A stretch of DNA of 64,000 bases from Hufsiella ginkgonis (lineage in GTDB: Bacteria > Bacteroidota > Bacteroidia > Sphingobacteriales > Sphingobacteriaceae). Positions 51,636 through 60,718 of this stretch are shown here, one piece after another. Position 1 is the stretch's first letter; the number at the start of each line of letters is the position of its first letter. The translations under genes were made by a program, and so were the position numbers. The notes under the pieces were generated by a model that saw nothing but the letters and a program-made list of their open reading frames with translations, was not told the origin of the DNA and ran no database searches. The stretch spans positions 1 through 64,000 of the forward strand of contig NZ_WVHS01000004.1 in NCBI RefSeq assembly GCF_009834915.1, written 5' to 3'.

Positions 51636-53489
51636 ATGTCTGATATCATCCGCCTTTTACCTGATTCCGTTGCAAACCAGATAGCCGCCGGTGAAGTAGT
51701 ACAGCGTCCGGCATCGGCGGTAAAGGAACTTATTGAAAACTCGATAGATGCGGGCGCCGATAAGATCCAGTTGCTGGTAACCGATGCGGGCAAATCGCTG
51801 ATCCGGGTGATCGACAACGGCTGTGGAATGAGCGTTACCGATGCACGCATGTGTTTCGAACGGCACGCCACCTCCAAGATAAAAAAGGCCGAAGATCTTT
51901 TCGCCATCCGCACCATGGGGTTTCGGGGCGAGGCCATGGCATCGATCGCCGCCATCGCGCATGTGGAGCTGCGCACGCGCCGCTACGACGACGAGCTGGG
52001 GACCTGCATCACTATCGAAGGGTCGGAAGTGGTCTCGCAGGAGCCGGTTTCATGTCCTACCGGGACTAGTATCAGTGTAAAAAACCTGTTCTTCAATATC
52101 CCCGCACGGCGGAATTTCCTGAAAGGGAACGCCGTAGAAATGCGGCACGTGATCGACGAGTTCCAGCGCCTCGCCCTCGCCCATCCCGGTATCTTCTTTA
52201 CGCTGCATCATGACGGCAGCGAGGTATTCCATCTCCCGCCGGGAAACCTTAAACAACGTATCATTCACCTTTTCGGCAATGCCTACAACCAGAAACTGGT
52301 ACCGGTAGAGGAAGAAACAACCATTATCACCATTAAAGGGTACGCCGGTAAGCCGGAGTTCGCGAAAAAGACGCGCGGCGAACAATTCTTTTTTATTAAC
52401 AAACGGTTTATTAAAGACCCATACCTCAACCATGCGGTGCTTACCGCCTACAAGGATATTCTGCCCGAAGACAGTTACCCGCTGTACGTTTTATATCTTG
52501 ATATCGACCCTGCCAGGATCGACATTAACGTGCATCCCACCAAAACCGAAGTAAAATACCAGGACGAAAAATCCGTGTATGCCATTGTACGTTCGGCGGT
52601 TAAACGGGCGCTCGGGCGATACAACATCACTCCCTCCCTCGATTTTAACCAGGAAACCGGTTTCAGCAACATGATCACGCCGATGGACCCGGGAGATATC
52701 GTTACCCCGTCGATCAGCTTCAATCCCGACTTTAACCCGTTCCACCAGGAAGATCCTGAAAGGAAGACCACAGCAGCGCCCTCCTATCACCAGGGCGGGC
52801 AGAGCGCCGCCATTTCCAGGAACTGGGGTTCGTTGTACGATATCGTGTTGACGTCTCCGCAGGCGCAGTCGCGGATGGACCTGGACGATACCGACGAGGA
52901 ACAGCGCATCCTGCCCTCTTCCGATAAACACATCTTCCAGCTCCATAACCGTTACCTGATCTCGCAGATCAAGTCGGGTTTTATGCTCATCGACCAGCAG
53001 GCAGCGCATGAGCGGATCCTGTACGAACGTTTCGAACAGCAGCTGGAAAACCGGCAGGGAGCAAGCCAGCAAAGCCTCTTCCCGCAAACGGTGAGCTTCA
53101 GCCCTTCCGATTTCGGGCTTGCCAAAGAGCTGCTTCCCGACATCGAGGCGCTGGGTTTCCGCATACGTGAATTTGGCCGCAACACCCTCGTAGTGGAAGG
53201 CGTGCCCGCAGAGCTGACGACCAACATCAACGAAGCGGAAATGCTCGAGCAGCTGATTGAAGGTTTTAAAAACAATCACGCTTTGCTGAAGTTTAACAGG
53301 CGCGATAATCTTGCGCGCACGCTGGCGCGAAACGCAGCACTGAAAGCAGGAACTCCCTTGTCGCAGGAAGAAATGAATTTACTGATCGATGAATTATTTG
53401 CCTGTAAAATGCCGGATGCTTCCCTACAGGGAAAACCAATTATCCTTACTTTTACGCTTGCAGAGATCCTGCAGAAATTCGACAGGTAG
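51636..53489 (+). CDS. mutL: DNA mismatch repair protein MutL
   Basis: The product is 617 residues. The GHKL ATPase N-terminus is complete: IAAGEVVQRPASAVKELIENSIDAG (E and N box), DNGCGM and TMGFRGEAMAS. The C-terminal dimerization and endonuclease region has LIDQQAAHERILYERF, near the DQHAxHERIxYE nicking motif but with Gln for the first His, so endonuclease activity is plausible but not certain. It acts with MutS in mismatch repair. The gene begins a plus-strand run (mutL, two rhomboids, EEP protein). Confidence 0.95.
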   Translation: MSDIIRLLPDSVANQIAAGEVVQRPASAVKELIENSIDAGADKIQLLVTDAGKSLIRVIDNGCGMSVTDARMCFERHATSKIKKAEDLFAIRTMGFRGEAMASIAAIAHVELRTRRYDDELGTCITIEGSEVVSQEPVSCPTGTSISVKNLFFNIPARRNFLKGNAVEMRHVIDEFQRLALAHPGIFFTLHHDGSEVFHLPPGNLKQRIIHLFGNAYNQKLVPVEEETTIITIKGYAGKPEFAKKTRGEQFFFINKRFIKDPYLNHAVLTAYKDILPEDSYPLYVLYLDIDPARIDINVHPTKTEVKYQDEKSVYAIVRSAVKRALGRYNITPSLDFNQETGFSNMITPMDPGDIVTPSISFNPDFNPFHQEDPERKTTAAPSYHQGGQSAAISRNWGSLYDIVLTSPQAQSRMDLDDTDEEQRILPSSDKHIFQLHNRYLISQIKSGFMLIDQQAAHERILYERFEQQLENRQGASQQSLFPQTVSFSPSDFGLAKELLPDIEALGFRIREFGRNTLVVEGVPAELTTNINEAEMLEQLIEGFKNNHALLKFNRRDNLARTLARNAALKAGTPLSQEEMNLLIDELFACKMPDASLQGKPIILTFTLAEILQKFDR

Positions 53490-53542
53490 TCTGTTGGGCC
53501 GGGAGGCAAAACGCCGAAACGCAAAAGCTAAAGAAAATACGT

Positions 53543-54280
53543 ATGAGTAGTTACAGGCCATCGCCTTTTGCCAACATTACGCCGGTCGTTAAAAACCTGC
53601 TGATCATTAATATCATCTTTTTCATTGCCACGTACCTGTTCAGCAACTTCCCGGTTACCTATTACCTGGGTATTTCTTACTTCGACTCCAATATGTTTAA
53701 AGTATGGCAGCTGGTCACCTATATGTTCATGCACGGCGGGTTCCAGCATATCTTGTTTAACATGCTTGGTCTTTTCTCGTTCGGTATTATCCTGGAACAG
53801 GTAATGGGCTCCAAAAGATTTTTAAATTTCTACCTGATCACCGGCATCGGGGCGGCATTGCTGCATATGACGGTAGTAGCCTTCGAGGTTCATGCTATCA
53901 CCGGGAGCTTTATTAACCCAGGGGTGGTCGTAAACTCCGACCACAGCGGCACCATCGCCATTCCAGGGCTCGACGGCGCACAGCAGCAACAGCTCTTCGA
54001 TTTATACGCCGCGCCTATGGTGGGCGCTTCGGGGGCTATTTTCGGCCTGCTGCTTGCTTTTGGCATGTTATTCCCCGAAATGGAAATATCGATGATGTTC
54101 ATTCCCGTACCGGTCAAGGCAAAGGTGATTATACCGTTATACATCGTTGTTGAATTATTTTTTGGTGTTCACAAAATACCAGGCGATTCCGTGGCACATT
54201 TCGCGCACCTGGGTGGCGCGTTATTCGGGTACTTATTGCTGAAAGCCTGGGGAATCCGTCAACCGGGAGGTTATTTATGA
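53543..54280 (+). CDS. Rhomboid intramembrane serine protease 1
   Basis: A 245-residue protein with about six membrane helices. The catalytic dyad is visible: Ser in GASGAIFG (about residue 162) and His in AHFAHLGGALFG (about 219). HGGFQHILFNM supplies the conserved oxyanion-side His/Asn. It overlaps the next rhomboid gene by four bases (ATGA). The loop between helices (about 115-155) is longer than in GlpG. The substrate is unknown. Confidence 0.92.
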   Translation: MSSYRPSPFANITPVVKNLLIINIIFFIATYLFSNFPVTYYLGISYFDSNMFKVWQLVTYMFMHGGFQHILFNMLGLFSFGIILEQVMGSKRFLNFYLITGIGAALLHMTVVAFEVHAITGSFINPGVVVNSDHSGTIAIPGLDGAQQQQLFDLYAAPMVGASGAIFGLLLAFGMLFPEMEISMMFIPVPVKAKVIIPLYIVVELFFGVHKIPGDSVAHFAHLGGALFGYLLLKAWGIRQPGGYL

Positions 54281-55125
54281 GAAGGCCCTATCAAAATCCA
54301 TCAAAATTCGACCTGTTTAAAGGCAGCAGGATCAACCTCTTTATCGCGGTAAATGTGGCGGTGTTCCTGGTCATTAACGTGGTAGGGTTCCTGTTTAATA
54401 AAACCAGCGTATTTAACGACTGGCTGGAGATCAACCTTTCCATGCCCTCGGACCTGCCGGCCCTGGCCTTTAAGTTCTGGACGCCTTTTACTTACATGTT
54501 CACCCATGCCGACTTCTGGCACATCTTTTTTAACATGATCTGGCTGTTCTGGATCGGCAGCATCCTGGAAGACTTCCTCAACAAGAAGCAGATCACCTTC
54601 ATTTATATTGCCGGTGGCCTTGCGGGCGGGATCCTGTTCCTGCTGGCATTCAACCTTTTTCCCGCTTTCCGGGAAATGAAGGGATCGAGCATCCTGCTGG
54701 GCGCATCGGGCTCGGTAACGGCCATCGTGCTGGCTGCCGCCGTCTTGTTACCTGAATACGGCATTATGCTTTTTGGCGTACTCGAGCTCCGGTTAAAATA
54801 CCTGGCGCTGATCTTTGTAGCTATGGATGTGCTCGGGATCGTAAAAAACCCCGGCGGAAGCTTCGCACATATCGGCGGCGCCCTGCTGGGATTTATTTAT
54901 ATCAGGCAGCTGCAGAGCGGAAACGATTGGAGCCGCCTGTTCCAGAAACAGCGTAAGCTTAAAGTAGTAAGCCGGGGAAATCCCGGCGGAGCTACCATTC
55001 CTGACCAGGAAGTCATCGACCGGATCCTGGATAAGATCAGTCGTTCCGGCATCGAAAGCCTCAGTAAACAGGAAAAGGAACAACTGTCAAACCTCAGCAA
55101 AAGCAATGAAACAAAAGAAAGGTAA
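54277..55125 (+). CDS. Rhomboid intramembrane serine protease 2
   Basis: The product is 282 residues. The catalytic Ser is in GASGSVTA (about residue 144), His in SFAHIGGALLGF (about 197), and HADFWHIFFNMIWLF forms the conserved helix. The C-terminal 60 residues are a soluble tail (IDRILDKISRSGIESLSKQEKEQL) typical of Bacteroidota rhomboids. Tandem coupled rhomboids suggest related but distinct substrates or a heteromer. It overlaps the next gene by 20 bases. Confidence 0.92.
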   Translation: MRRPYQNPSKFDLFKGSRINLFIAVNVAVFLVINVVGFLFNKTSVFNDWLEINLSMPSDLPALAFKFWTPFTYMFTHADFWHIFFNMIWLFWIGSILEDFLNKKQITFIYIAGGLAGGILFLLAFNLFPAFREMKGSSILLGASGSVTAIVLAAAVLLPEYGIMLFGVLELRLKYLALIFVAMDVLGIVKNPGGSFAHIGGALLGFIYIRQLQSGNDWSRLFQKQRKLKVVSRGNPGGATIPDQEVIDRILDKISRSGIESLSKQEKEQLSNLSKSNETKER

Positions 55126-56263
55126 ATCACGTCCGGGCTTTTTTGCCAGGTTGATGTTTTTTGCCAATTGTATCGTGGCCATGTTGTTGTTATTGAGTTA
55201 TCTCGCCCCCCTTACCGATCCGCAAACATTCTGGCCAATTGCGTTTTTAGGGCTTGCCTACCCGATCCTGCTGCCCGTTAACCTGTTTTTTATGGTATAC
55301 TGGATGTTTGGAAGAGCCAGGCTGGCACTGGTATCACTGGCCTGCATCCTTATCGGCTACCGCTCGCTGGCCGGCACATTTGGTTTCCGCACGGGCGATG
55401 AAGACGGGTCGGCCAAATCGTCGCCCGATCTGCTGCGCGTAATGACCTACAACGTGCACCTCCTGCGTACCTTTTACGAGCAGGAAAATTCTTCCCCGAT
55501 CCGCGACCAGATGTTCGAGCTCACCCGCATCGAGCAACCCGATATCATTTGCTTCCAGGAGTTCATCACCCGCGCAAAAGGGCCGATGGACAACATCAGG
55601 CTCCTGAAAAGGATCACCGGCACCGAACACGTTTACTATGTGCCTAACAGTGGCAACGACTTCGAATCGCAGGGCCTCGCTATCTTTTCCAGGTTCCCCA
55701 TCTTGAACGCCGGCAGTCTCCTGTTTCCCAATACCAGCCGCGGGAACGAAGCGATCTTTGCCGATATCTGGTTCAATAACCGGGTGATCAGGGTTTATAA
55801 CGTGCACTTCCAGTCCATCGGCTTCCAGCCCGAAGACTACAAATACATGAAAGATGTGATCGGCGCGAATAAATCTGATGATGTAAAATCCTTCAGGCGC
55901 ATCCTCAGCCGCCTCAAACGCGCCTTTATTAAACGCGGCGAACAGGCAAAGTTGCTAAAGACCCATACCCTCGCCTGTAAAACTCCTTTTATGGTGATGG
56001 GCGATTTTAACGACACCCCGGTATCTTACACCTTACACCTCATGGAAAAGGATGTTAAGAACGCTTTCCGCGAAAAAGGAAGCGGCCTCGGCATTACCTA
56101 TAACGGCGATTTCCCCAACTTCCAGATCGATTATATCCTGGCCTCGAACGCCTTTACCGTGAAGACGTACAACATCCCCAGGAAAAAACTATCCGATCAT
56201 TACGCGGTGCGAAGCGATCTTTACCTCGCTCCCCCCGCTACCGGTTCGCCTGATAAGAAATAA
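55106..56263 (+). CDS. Endonuclease/exonuclease/phosphatase-fold membrane protein
   Basis: The product is 385 residues. Three N-terminal membrane helices (about residues 10-90) are followed by an EEP-fold domain: MTYNVHLL (Asn), CFQEF (Glu), VMGDFNDTP (Asp/Asn) and LSDHYAV (Asp-His). The catalytic set is complete. Related membrane-tethered proteins are often called endonucleases, but the fold also covers phosphodiesterases, so the substrate is open. The gene starts inside the second rhomboid gene. Confidence 0.87.
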   Translation: MKQKKGKSRPGFFARLMFFANCIVAMLLLLSYLAPLTDPQTFWPIAFLGLAYPILLPVNLFFMVYWMFGRARLALVSLACILIGYRSLAGTFGFRTGDEDGSAKSSPDLLRVMTYNVHLLRTFYEQENSSPIRDQMFELTRIEQPDIICFQEFITRAKGPMDNIRLLKRITGTEHVYYVPNSGNDFESQGLAIFSRFPILNAGSLLFPNTSRGNEAIFADIWFNNRVIRVYNVHFQSIGFQPEDYKYMKDVIGANKSDDVKSFRRILSRLKRAFIKRGEQAKLLKTHTLACKTPFMVMGDFNDTPVSYTLHLMEKDVKNAFREKGSGLGITYNGDFPNFQIDYILASNAFTVKTYNIPRKKLSDHYAVRSDLYLAPPATGSPDKK

Positions 56264-56310
56264 CGGGCGGCATATTTATTGTTCATTCCAAGTTCCTTAA
56301 CTTCGCCCAC

Positions 56311-57774
56311 ATGAATCCGAATACCCAACTTGTACTGTATAACACCATTTCCCGGCAAAAAGAGGCCTTCGAGCCCATCAATGCACCGTTCGTGGGAATG
56401 TATGTTTGCGGACCGACCGTTTACGGTGACGTACATTTGGGGAACTGCCGCACGTTTGTATCGTTCGACCTGATCAACCGGTACCTGCTGCACCTTGGCT
56501 ATAAAGTAAGGTACGTACGCAACATTACCGATGCAGGTCACCTGGAAGGCGACCGCGATGAGGGCGATGATAAATTTTCAAAGAAAGCGAGAATCGAGCA
56601 GCTGGAGCCAATGGAAATCGTACAGCGATATACTATTGGGTTTCATGACATCATGCGGATGTTCAACGCGTTACCGCCGAGCATCGAGCCTACTGCCACC
56701 GGTCATATCTCTGAGCAGATAGAGATGGTCCGCGAAATCATCGGTAAGGGATATGCATACGAAGTGAACGGATCCGTTTATTTCGATGTTGAAAAATATA
56801 GCAGGCAATATAACTATACTATCCTCACCAACAGGCAGATGGATGACCTGCTGGCCGGCACGCGCGATCTTGGCGGACAAGATGAAAAACGCGGCCGCCT
56901 GGATTTTGCGCTATGGATAAAAGCCAAGCCTGAACATATTATGCGCTGGCCATCGCCGTGGGGAGTCGGGTTCCCGGGCTGGCATATCGAATGCTCGGCC
57001 ATGAGCAGTAAATACCTGGGCGACCAGTTCGACATCCACGGAGGTGGAATGGACCTGGCGGCTACGCATCACACCAACGAGATCGCACAGTCGCAGGCCT
57101 GCAACCACACTCAACCCGCTAAATATTGGCTGCATACCAATATGCTTACCGTCAACGGCACCCGCATGTCCAAATCGGCCGGTAACGGCTTTTTACCGCA
57201 GGAACTTTTCACAGGCGATCATCCCCTTCTTAAGCGCGGCTATTCGCCCATGACCGTCCGTTTCTTTATGCTGCAGGCACATTACCGCAGTACGCTCGAC
57301 TTTTCGAACGAAGCCCTCGACGCTTCTGAGAAAGGCTTTAAGCGCCTCATGAACGCCTATGACCTGCTGGGGAAACTAAAGACTTCGAATACCTCCGACT
57401 TTGACATCGAAGACCTTCGCGCACGCTGTTACACAGCAATGAGCGATGACTTTAACAGCCCGATCCTCATTGCCGAACTGTTTGAAGCGGCACGCATCAT
57501 CAATACCGTATACGATGGAAAAGGCGCGATCGACGAGAAGAACCTCTCGTCGCTCAAAGAGCTGATGAGCAATTTTATTCTCGATGTGCTCGGGCTGAAA
57601 GAAGAAACATGCCAGACCGATGACCTGGGCCAACTCATGGACTTCATTATCTCGTTGCGTCTCGACGCGAAAAACAATAAGGATTATGCCACCTCTGACA
57701 AGATCCGCAATGCGCTGAGTAAAATCGGGATCCAGTTAAAAGACGGTAAAGAAGGCACTACCTGGAGCAAATAG
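56311..57774 (+). CDS. cysS: Cysteinyl-tRNA synthetase
   Basis: A 487-residue class I synthetase. The zinc Cys of [13 protein letters not shown] (with the HIGH-like VHLGN), the WHIECSAM zinc ligands, and KMSKS as RMSKSAGN (about residue 288) are all present. The C-terminal helical domain has usual length. TAACTTCG, 5 bases before the ATG, may be part of its promoter. An essential housekeeping gene. Confidence 0.96.
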   Translation: MNPNTQLVLYNTISRQKEAFEPINAPFVGMYVCGPTVYGDVHLGNCRTFVSFDLINRYLLHLGYKVRYVRNITDAGHLEGDRDEGDDKFSKKARIEQLEPMEIVQRYTIGFHDIMRMFNALPPSIEPTATGHISEQIEMVREIIGKGYAYEVNGSVYFDVEKYSRQYNYTILTNRQMDDLLAGTRDLGGQDEKRGRLDFALWIKAKPEHIMRWPSPWGVGFPGWHIECSAMSSKYLGDQFDIHGGGMDLAATHHTNEIAQSQACNHTQPAKYWLHTNMLTVNGTRMSKSAGNGFLPQELFTGDHPLLKRGYSPMTVRFFMLQAHYRSTLDFSNEALDASEKGFKRLMNAYDLLGKLKTSNTSDFDIEDLRARCYTAMSDDFNSPILIAELFEAARIINTVYDGKGAIDEKNLSSLKELMSNFILDVLGLKEETCQTDDLGQLMDFIISLRLDAKNNKDYATSDKIRNALSKIGIQLKDGKEGTTWSK

Positions 57775-57777
57775 GTT

Positions 57778-58458
57778 TCAGGACGCCGTAGCGAATGCGA
57801 TCAGGTCGCGCAGATCCTGGTCTTTTTTTAGATCCGTATGGTTCGACTTCATGAATGTCTCCAGTTCCGCAGCTTTTTTGGGGAATAGCTCCATGATCGA
57901 TCTTTTATCACGCTTAAGCTTCACAGGGGCAATACCGGTACCCGGGGACCCGATGTAATAAGCCACATTCGTAAAGATCTTTTTAGTGGTAGTGGATGAG
58001 CCATATTCCTTACTCGAGATCACCGTTTTTACGGTGCGTTTTAACAACATCTCCTTGCCTGCCGACATCACTTCGTAAAAAGATTGCCCGGTTGCGCCGT
58101 CCACGGGCGCAAAGCCGCTCATAAAACGCGAGGTGCAGGCCAGTCTCTTATCCACGTAGAAGATGCTAAACTCCCTGATAGCCAACTCAAAGTTCATTGC
58201 GTCGCCCCTATCGTACCGGAACATCACCTTATCAGCGACCTGGTCATATTTAAGCTCCAGGTCCTTGTACTTTTTACCGTCCGAAAGCACCGCCTCCCCT
58301 TCCGCCCAGTCGTACAGGTAAGGAGACCCTTCCTCTACTTCATAATTAATGATATATGCCGGCTTGGAGAAGTTCGTATTTTCTACAAAAATTGTTGTTT
58401 GTGCCTTCGCAAACACGACAGGGCTAAATAAACAAAGGAGAAAAATCGCTGTTTTCAT
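57778..58458 (-). CDS. Exported protein of unknown function
   Basis: A 226-residue product with a clear signal peptide (MKTAIFLLCLFSPVVFAKAQ). The mature part is beta-rich (YEVEEGSPYLYDWAEGEAVL, KVMFRYDRGDAMNFELAIREFSIFY), ending in a Lys-rich helix. It resembles small periplasmic proteins of Bacteroidota; no catalytic motif. It is convergent with cysS and divergent from the next exported protein. Confidence 0.7.
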   Translation of the reverse strand: MKTAIFLLCLFSPVVFAKAQTTIFVENTNFSKPAYIINYEVEEGSPYLYDWAEGEAVLSDGKKYKDLELKYDQVADKVMFRYDRGDAMNFELAIREFSIFYVDKRLACTSRFMSGFAPVDGATGQSFYEVMSAGKEMLLKRTVKTVISSKEYGSSTTTKKIFTNVAYYIGSPGTGIAPVKLKRDKRSIMELFPKKAAELETFMKSNHTDLKKDQDLRDLIAFATAS

Positions 58459-58510
58459 TAGATTTGCCGATTATCTTGACTATAGGTAAATTAAACCTTT
58501 TAACTGATCT

Positions 58511-59389
58511 ATGCAATTAAATCGCTCAACCGGTCTGTTTTTTCTTCTGGTGATCGGCTCCTCTTCCCTTCGCGCACAAACAAATACCGATTTGGTAGGG
58601 AAACTGGTATCCGCAGAGAATTATTTCGCCGCCATCACCAGGGAAAAAGGAATAGCAAAAGCTTTCCTGGCAGTATCCGACGAAAATACGCTTGTTTTCC
58701 GGCCCGGCCCCCTAAAGGCAGCCGAGTTTTTTAAAGACCAGCCCGAAAACGGGGCACAGCTTGCCTGGGAACCTGTATATGCGCGCGTCGCCCGCAGCGG
58801 CGACTGGGGTTTTACTACCGGGCCCTACACGTTTAAAAAGAGCGACACAAGCTCCGTGATCTCTTACGGCGACTATTTCTCCGTATGGAAAAAACGAAAA
58901 AACGGCCCCTGGAAACTGGCGCTTGACATTGGCGCCCCGCATCCCAGGCCGGTAGCCGAACGAAAACTGGTGTTCCTGAATCCCGACGAACAACGTTTTA
59001 TTCACCAGCAAGGCAAGGCGAGACTGCAGCAGCGTGCCGACATCGTGCAAAGCAGCGACCAGCTATACGCTACCGTCCTTAAAGCCGATAATGCCGCCGC
59101 CCGCAAGGAGTTCCTGGCAGAAAACACCCGTTTACTGTTCCCGGGCGAGCAGCCCATCAGCGGCAGAACGCAGGTAAACGCTTTCTGGGAGAAGAAACAG
59201 GTAAAGGTACAATCGGAATATGCTGGCGGCGATCGCGCGCTCAGCGGCGAGCTGGCTTATACGTATGGGAGCATGACCATAGTATCTAAAGGCAAGGTAA
59301 GCACCTATACGTATGTGAGGCTATGGGAGATCACGCCAACGTTTAAATGGAACGTAGTGATGGAGGTTTACGCACCTGCCTCTAACTGA
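58511..59389 (+). CDS. Exported protein with two NTF2/SnoaL-like domains
   Basis: A 292-residue product with a signal peptide (STGLFFLLVIGSSSLRAQT). Two alpha+beta units of about 120 residues (about 25-150 and 165-290) show the pattern of DUF4440/NTF2-like domains: WGFTTGPYTFKK...YFSVWKKRKNGPWKLALD in the first, and GELAYTYGSMTI...YVRLWEITPTFKWNVVMEV in the second. The internal duplication is visible. The ligand is unknown; such domains bind or isomerise small molecules. Confidence 0.72.
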   Translation: MQLNRSTGLFFLLVIGSSSLRAQTNTDLVGKLVSAENYFAAITREKGIAKAFLAVSDENTLVFRPGPLKAAEFFKDQPENGAQLAWEPVYARVARSGDWGFTTGPYTFKKSDTSSVISYGDYFSVWKKRKNGPWKLALDIGAPHPRPVAERKLVFLNPDEQRFIHQQGKARLQQRADIVQSSDQLYATVLKADNAAARKEFLAENTRLLFPGEQPISGRTQVNAFWEKKQVKVQSEYAGGDRALSGELAYTYGSMTIVSKGKVSTYTYVRLWEITPTFKWNVVMEVYAPASN

Positions 59390-59423
59390 TCATTTCTTAT
59401 GAAAACAACAAATTCCCTGCACG

Positions 59424-59744
59424 ATGAGCAACCCCAATCATAATTATTCAACGCTTAGCGAAGCGGTCGAAGACTTAAAAGGCCGTGGTTATACCTACGA
59501 GTTTAATGCAGACCACGCCTGTCTTTATTGCGAGAAGATCAGTGAGAAATTCCAGGCGACCGACCTGGTCATTACCGCCGTTTATCGTTTCGAGGGCATG
59601 AGTGATCCGGATGACAATGTGGTACTCTACGCCCTCGAAAGTAAGTCGGGTCACAAAGGCATCCTCATTGATGCATACGGCGCATACGCCGATGAACATA
59701 AATCGGCCTTTTTGAAGGACATCCCGGTAGCTGCAGGCGGGTAA
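59424..59744 (+). CDS. Small conserved-looking cytosolic protein
   Basis: A 106-residue product with helix-strand pattern NYSTLSEAVEDLKGRGYTYEF, CLYCEKISEKFQATDLVITAVYRFEG, VVLYALESKSGHKGILIDAYG. Similar small Bacteroidota proteins are sometimes labelled phosphoribosylpyrophosphate synthetase, but no PRPP motif is present, so I leave it unnamed. CxxC at about residues 28-31 could bind metal. Confidence 0.7.
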   Translation: MSNPNHNYSTLSEAVEDLKGRGYTYEFNADHACLYCEKISEKFQATDLVITAVYRFEGMSDPDDNVVLYALESKSGHKGILIDAYGAYADEHKSAFLKDIPVAAGG

Positions 59745-59748
59745 GAAT

Positions 59749-60714
59749 TTAAAAGAGCTTGCGGATCAGCATTTCCGTGGAGATCCCTTCGGCCTCTGCC
59801 TTATAGTTGCGTACGATGCGGTGGCGGAGGATCGGTTCCGCAACGGCCTGGACGTCTTCGATATCCGGTGAATATTTACCGGTGATGGCAGCATGACATT
59901 TGGCGCCCAGTACGAGGTACTGCGAAGCGCGCGGGCCGGCGCCCCAGTTTAAGAACTTGTTCACATCGTCTGTAGCCGCAGCGGTATTCGGCCGTGTTTT
60001 AGCCACCAGGCTAACGGCATATTCAAGCACATTGTCGGCAATGGGAATATTCCTGACCAGTTGCTGGAAATAGACGATCTGCGAAGCATCCAGGATCTTG
60101 TTAAGCTTAACATTCCGGTTAGCTGTTGTATTCTTAACCACCTGGAGCTCTTCAGCAAACGAGGGATAGGTAAGGAACACATTGAACATAAACCTATCCA
60201 GCTGTGCCTCGGGGAGCGGGTAAGTACCTTCCTGCTCGATCGGGTTCTGTGTAGCCAGTACAAAGAACGGCTTCGGTAATACGTGCTCACGTCCGCCAAC
60301 GGTTACGATCTTTTCCTGCATGGCTTCCAGCAGCGCCGCCTGGGTCTTAGGGGGCGTACGGTTAATTTCGTCGGCCAGGATGATATTGGAAAATACCGGC
60401 CCGGGAATAAACTTAAACGAACGATCCTCTCCCAGGATCTCAGAACCGATGATGTCCGAAGGCATCAGGTCGGGCGTAAACTGGATACGATTATAGCTCA
60501 TGTCGAGCACCTGCGCCACCGTCTGCACAAGCAGGGTTTTCGCCAAGCCGGGCACGCCTACCAGGAGACAATGCCCGTTGCTGAATATGGAGATCAGCAC
60601 CGATTTTACCACCTCGTCCTGGCCGATGATCACCTGGCCAATTTCGCGGCGGATGTTGTTGTAGGATGCGCTTAACGCGTCAACTGCTTCTTTCTCGGAG
60701 CTGTATTCAGTCAT
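59749..60714 (-). CDS. MoxR-family AAA+ ATPase
   Basis: The product is 321 residues. Walker A GVPGLAKTLL (about 54-63), Walker B ILADEINRTPPKTQAALLEAM, sensor 1 VLATQNPIEQEGTYPLPEAQLDRFM and arginine-finger region are all typical MoxR. MoxR proteins act as chaperones for VWA/DUF58-containing partners, which usually lie downstream on the same strand but are not present here. It lies four bases after the SurA-like gene, so it is co-transcribed with it. Confidence 0.94.
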   Translation of the reverse strand: MTEYSSEKEAVDALSASYNNIRREIGQVIIGQDEVVKSVLISIFSNGHCLLVGVPGLAKTLLVQTVAQVLDMSYNRIQFTPDLMPSDIIGSEILGEDRSFKFIPGPVFSNIILADEINRTPPKTQAALLEAMQEKIVTVGGREHVLPKPFFVLATQNPIEQEGTYPLPEAQLDRFMFNVFLTYPSFAEELQVVKNTTANRNVKLNKILDASQIVYFQQLVRNIPIADNVLEYAVSLVAKTRPNTAAATDDVNKFLNWGAGPRASQYLVLGAKCHAAITGKYSPDIEDVQAVAEPILRHRIVRNYKAEAEGISTEMLIRKLF

Positions 60715-60718
60715 AAAT

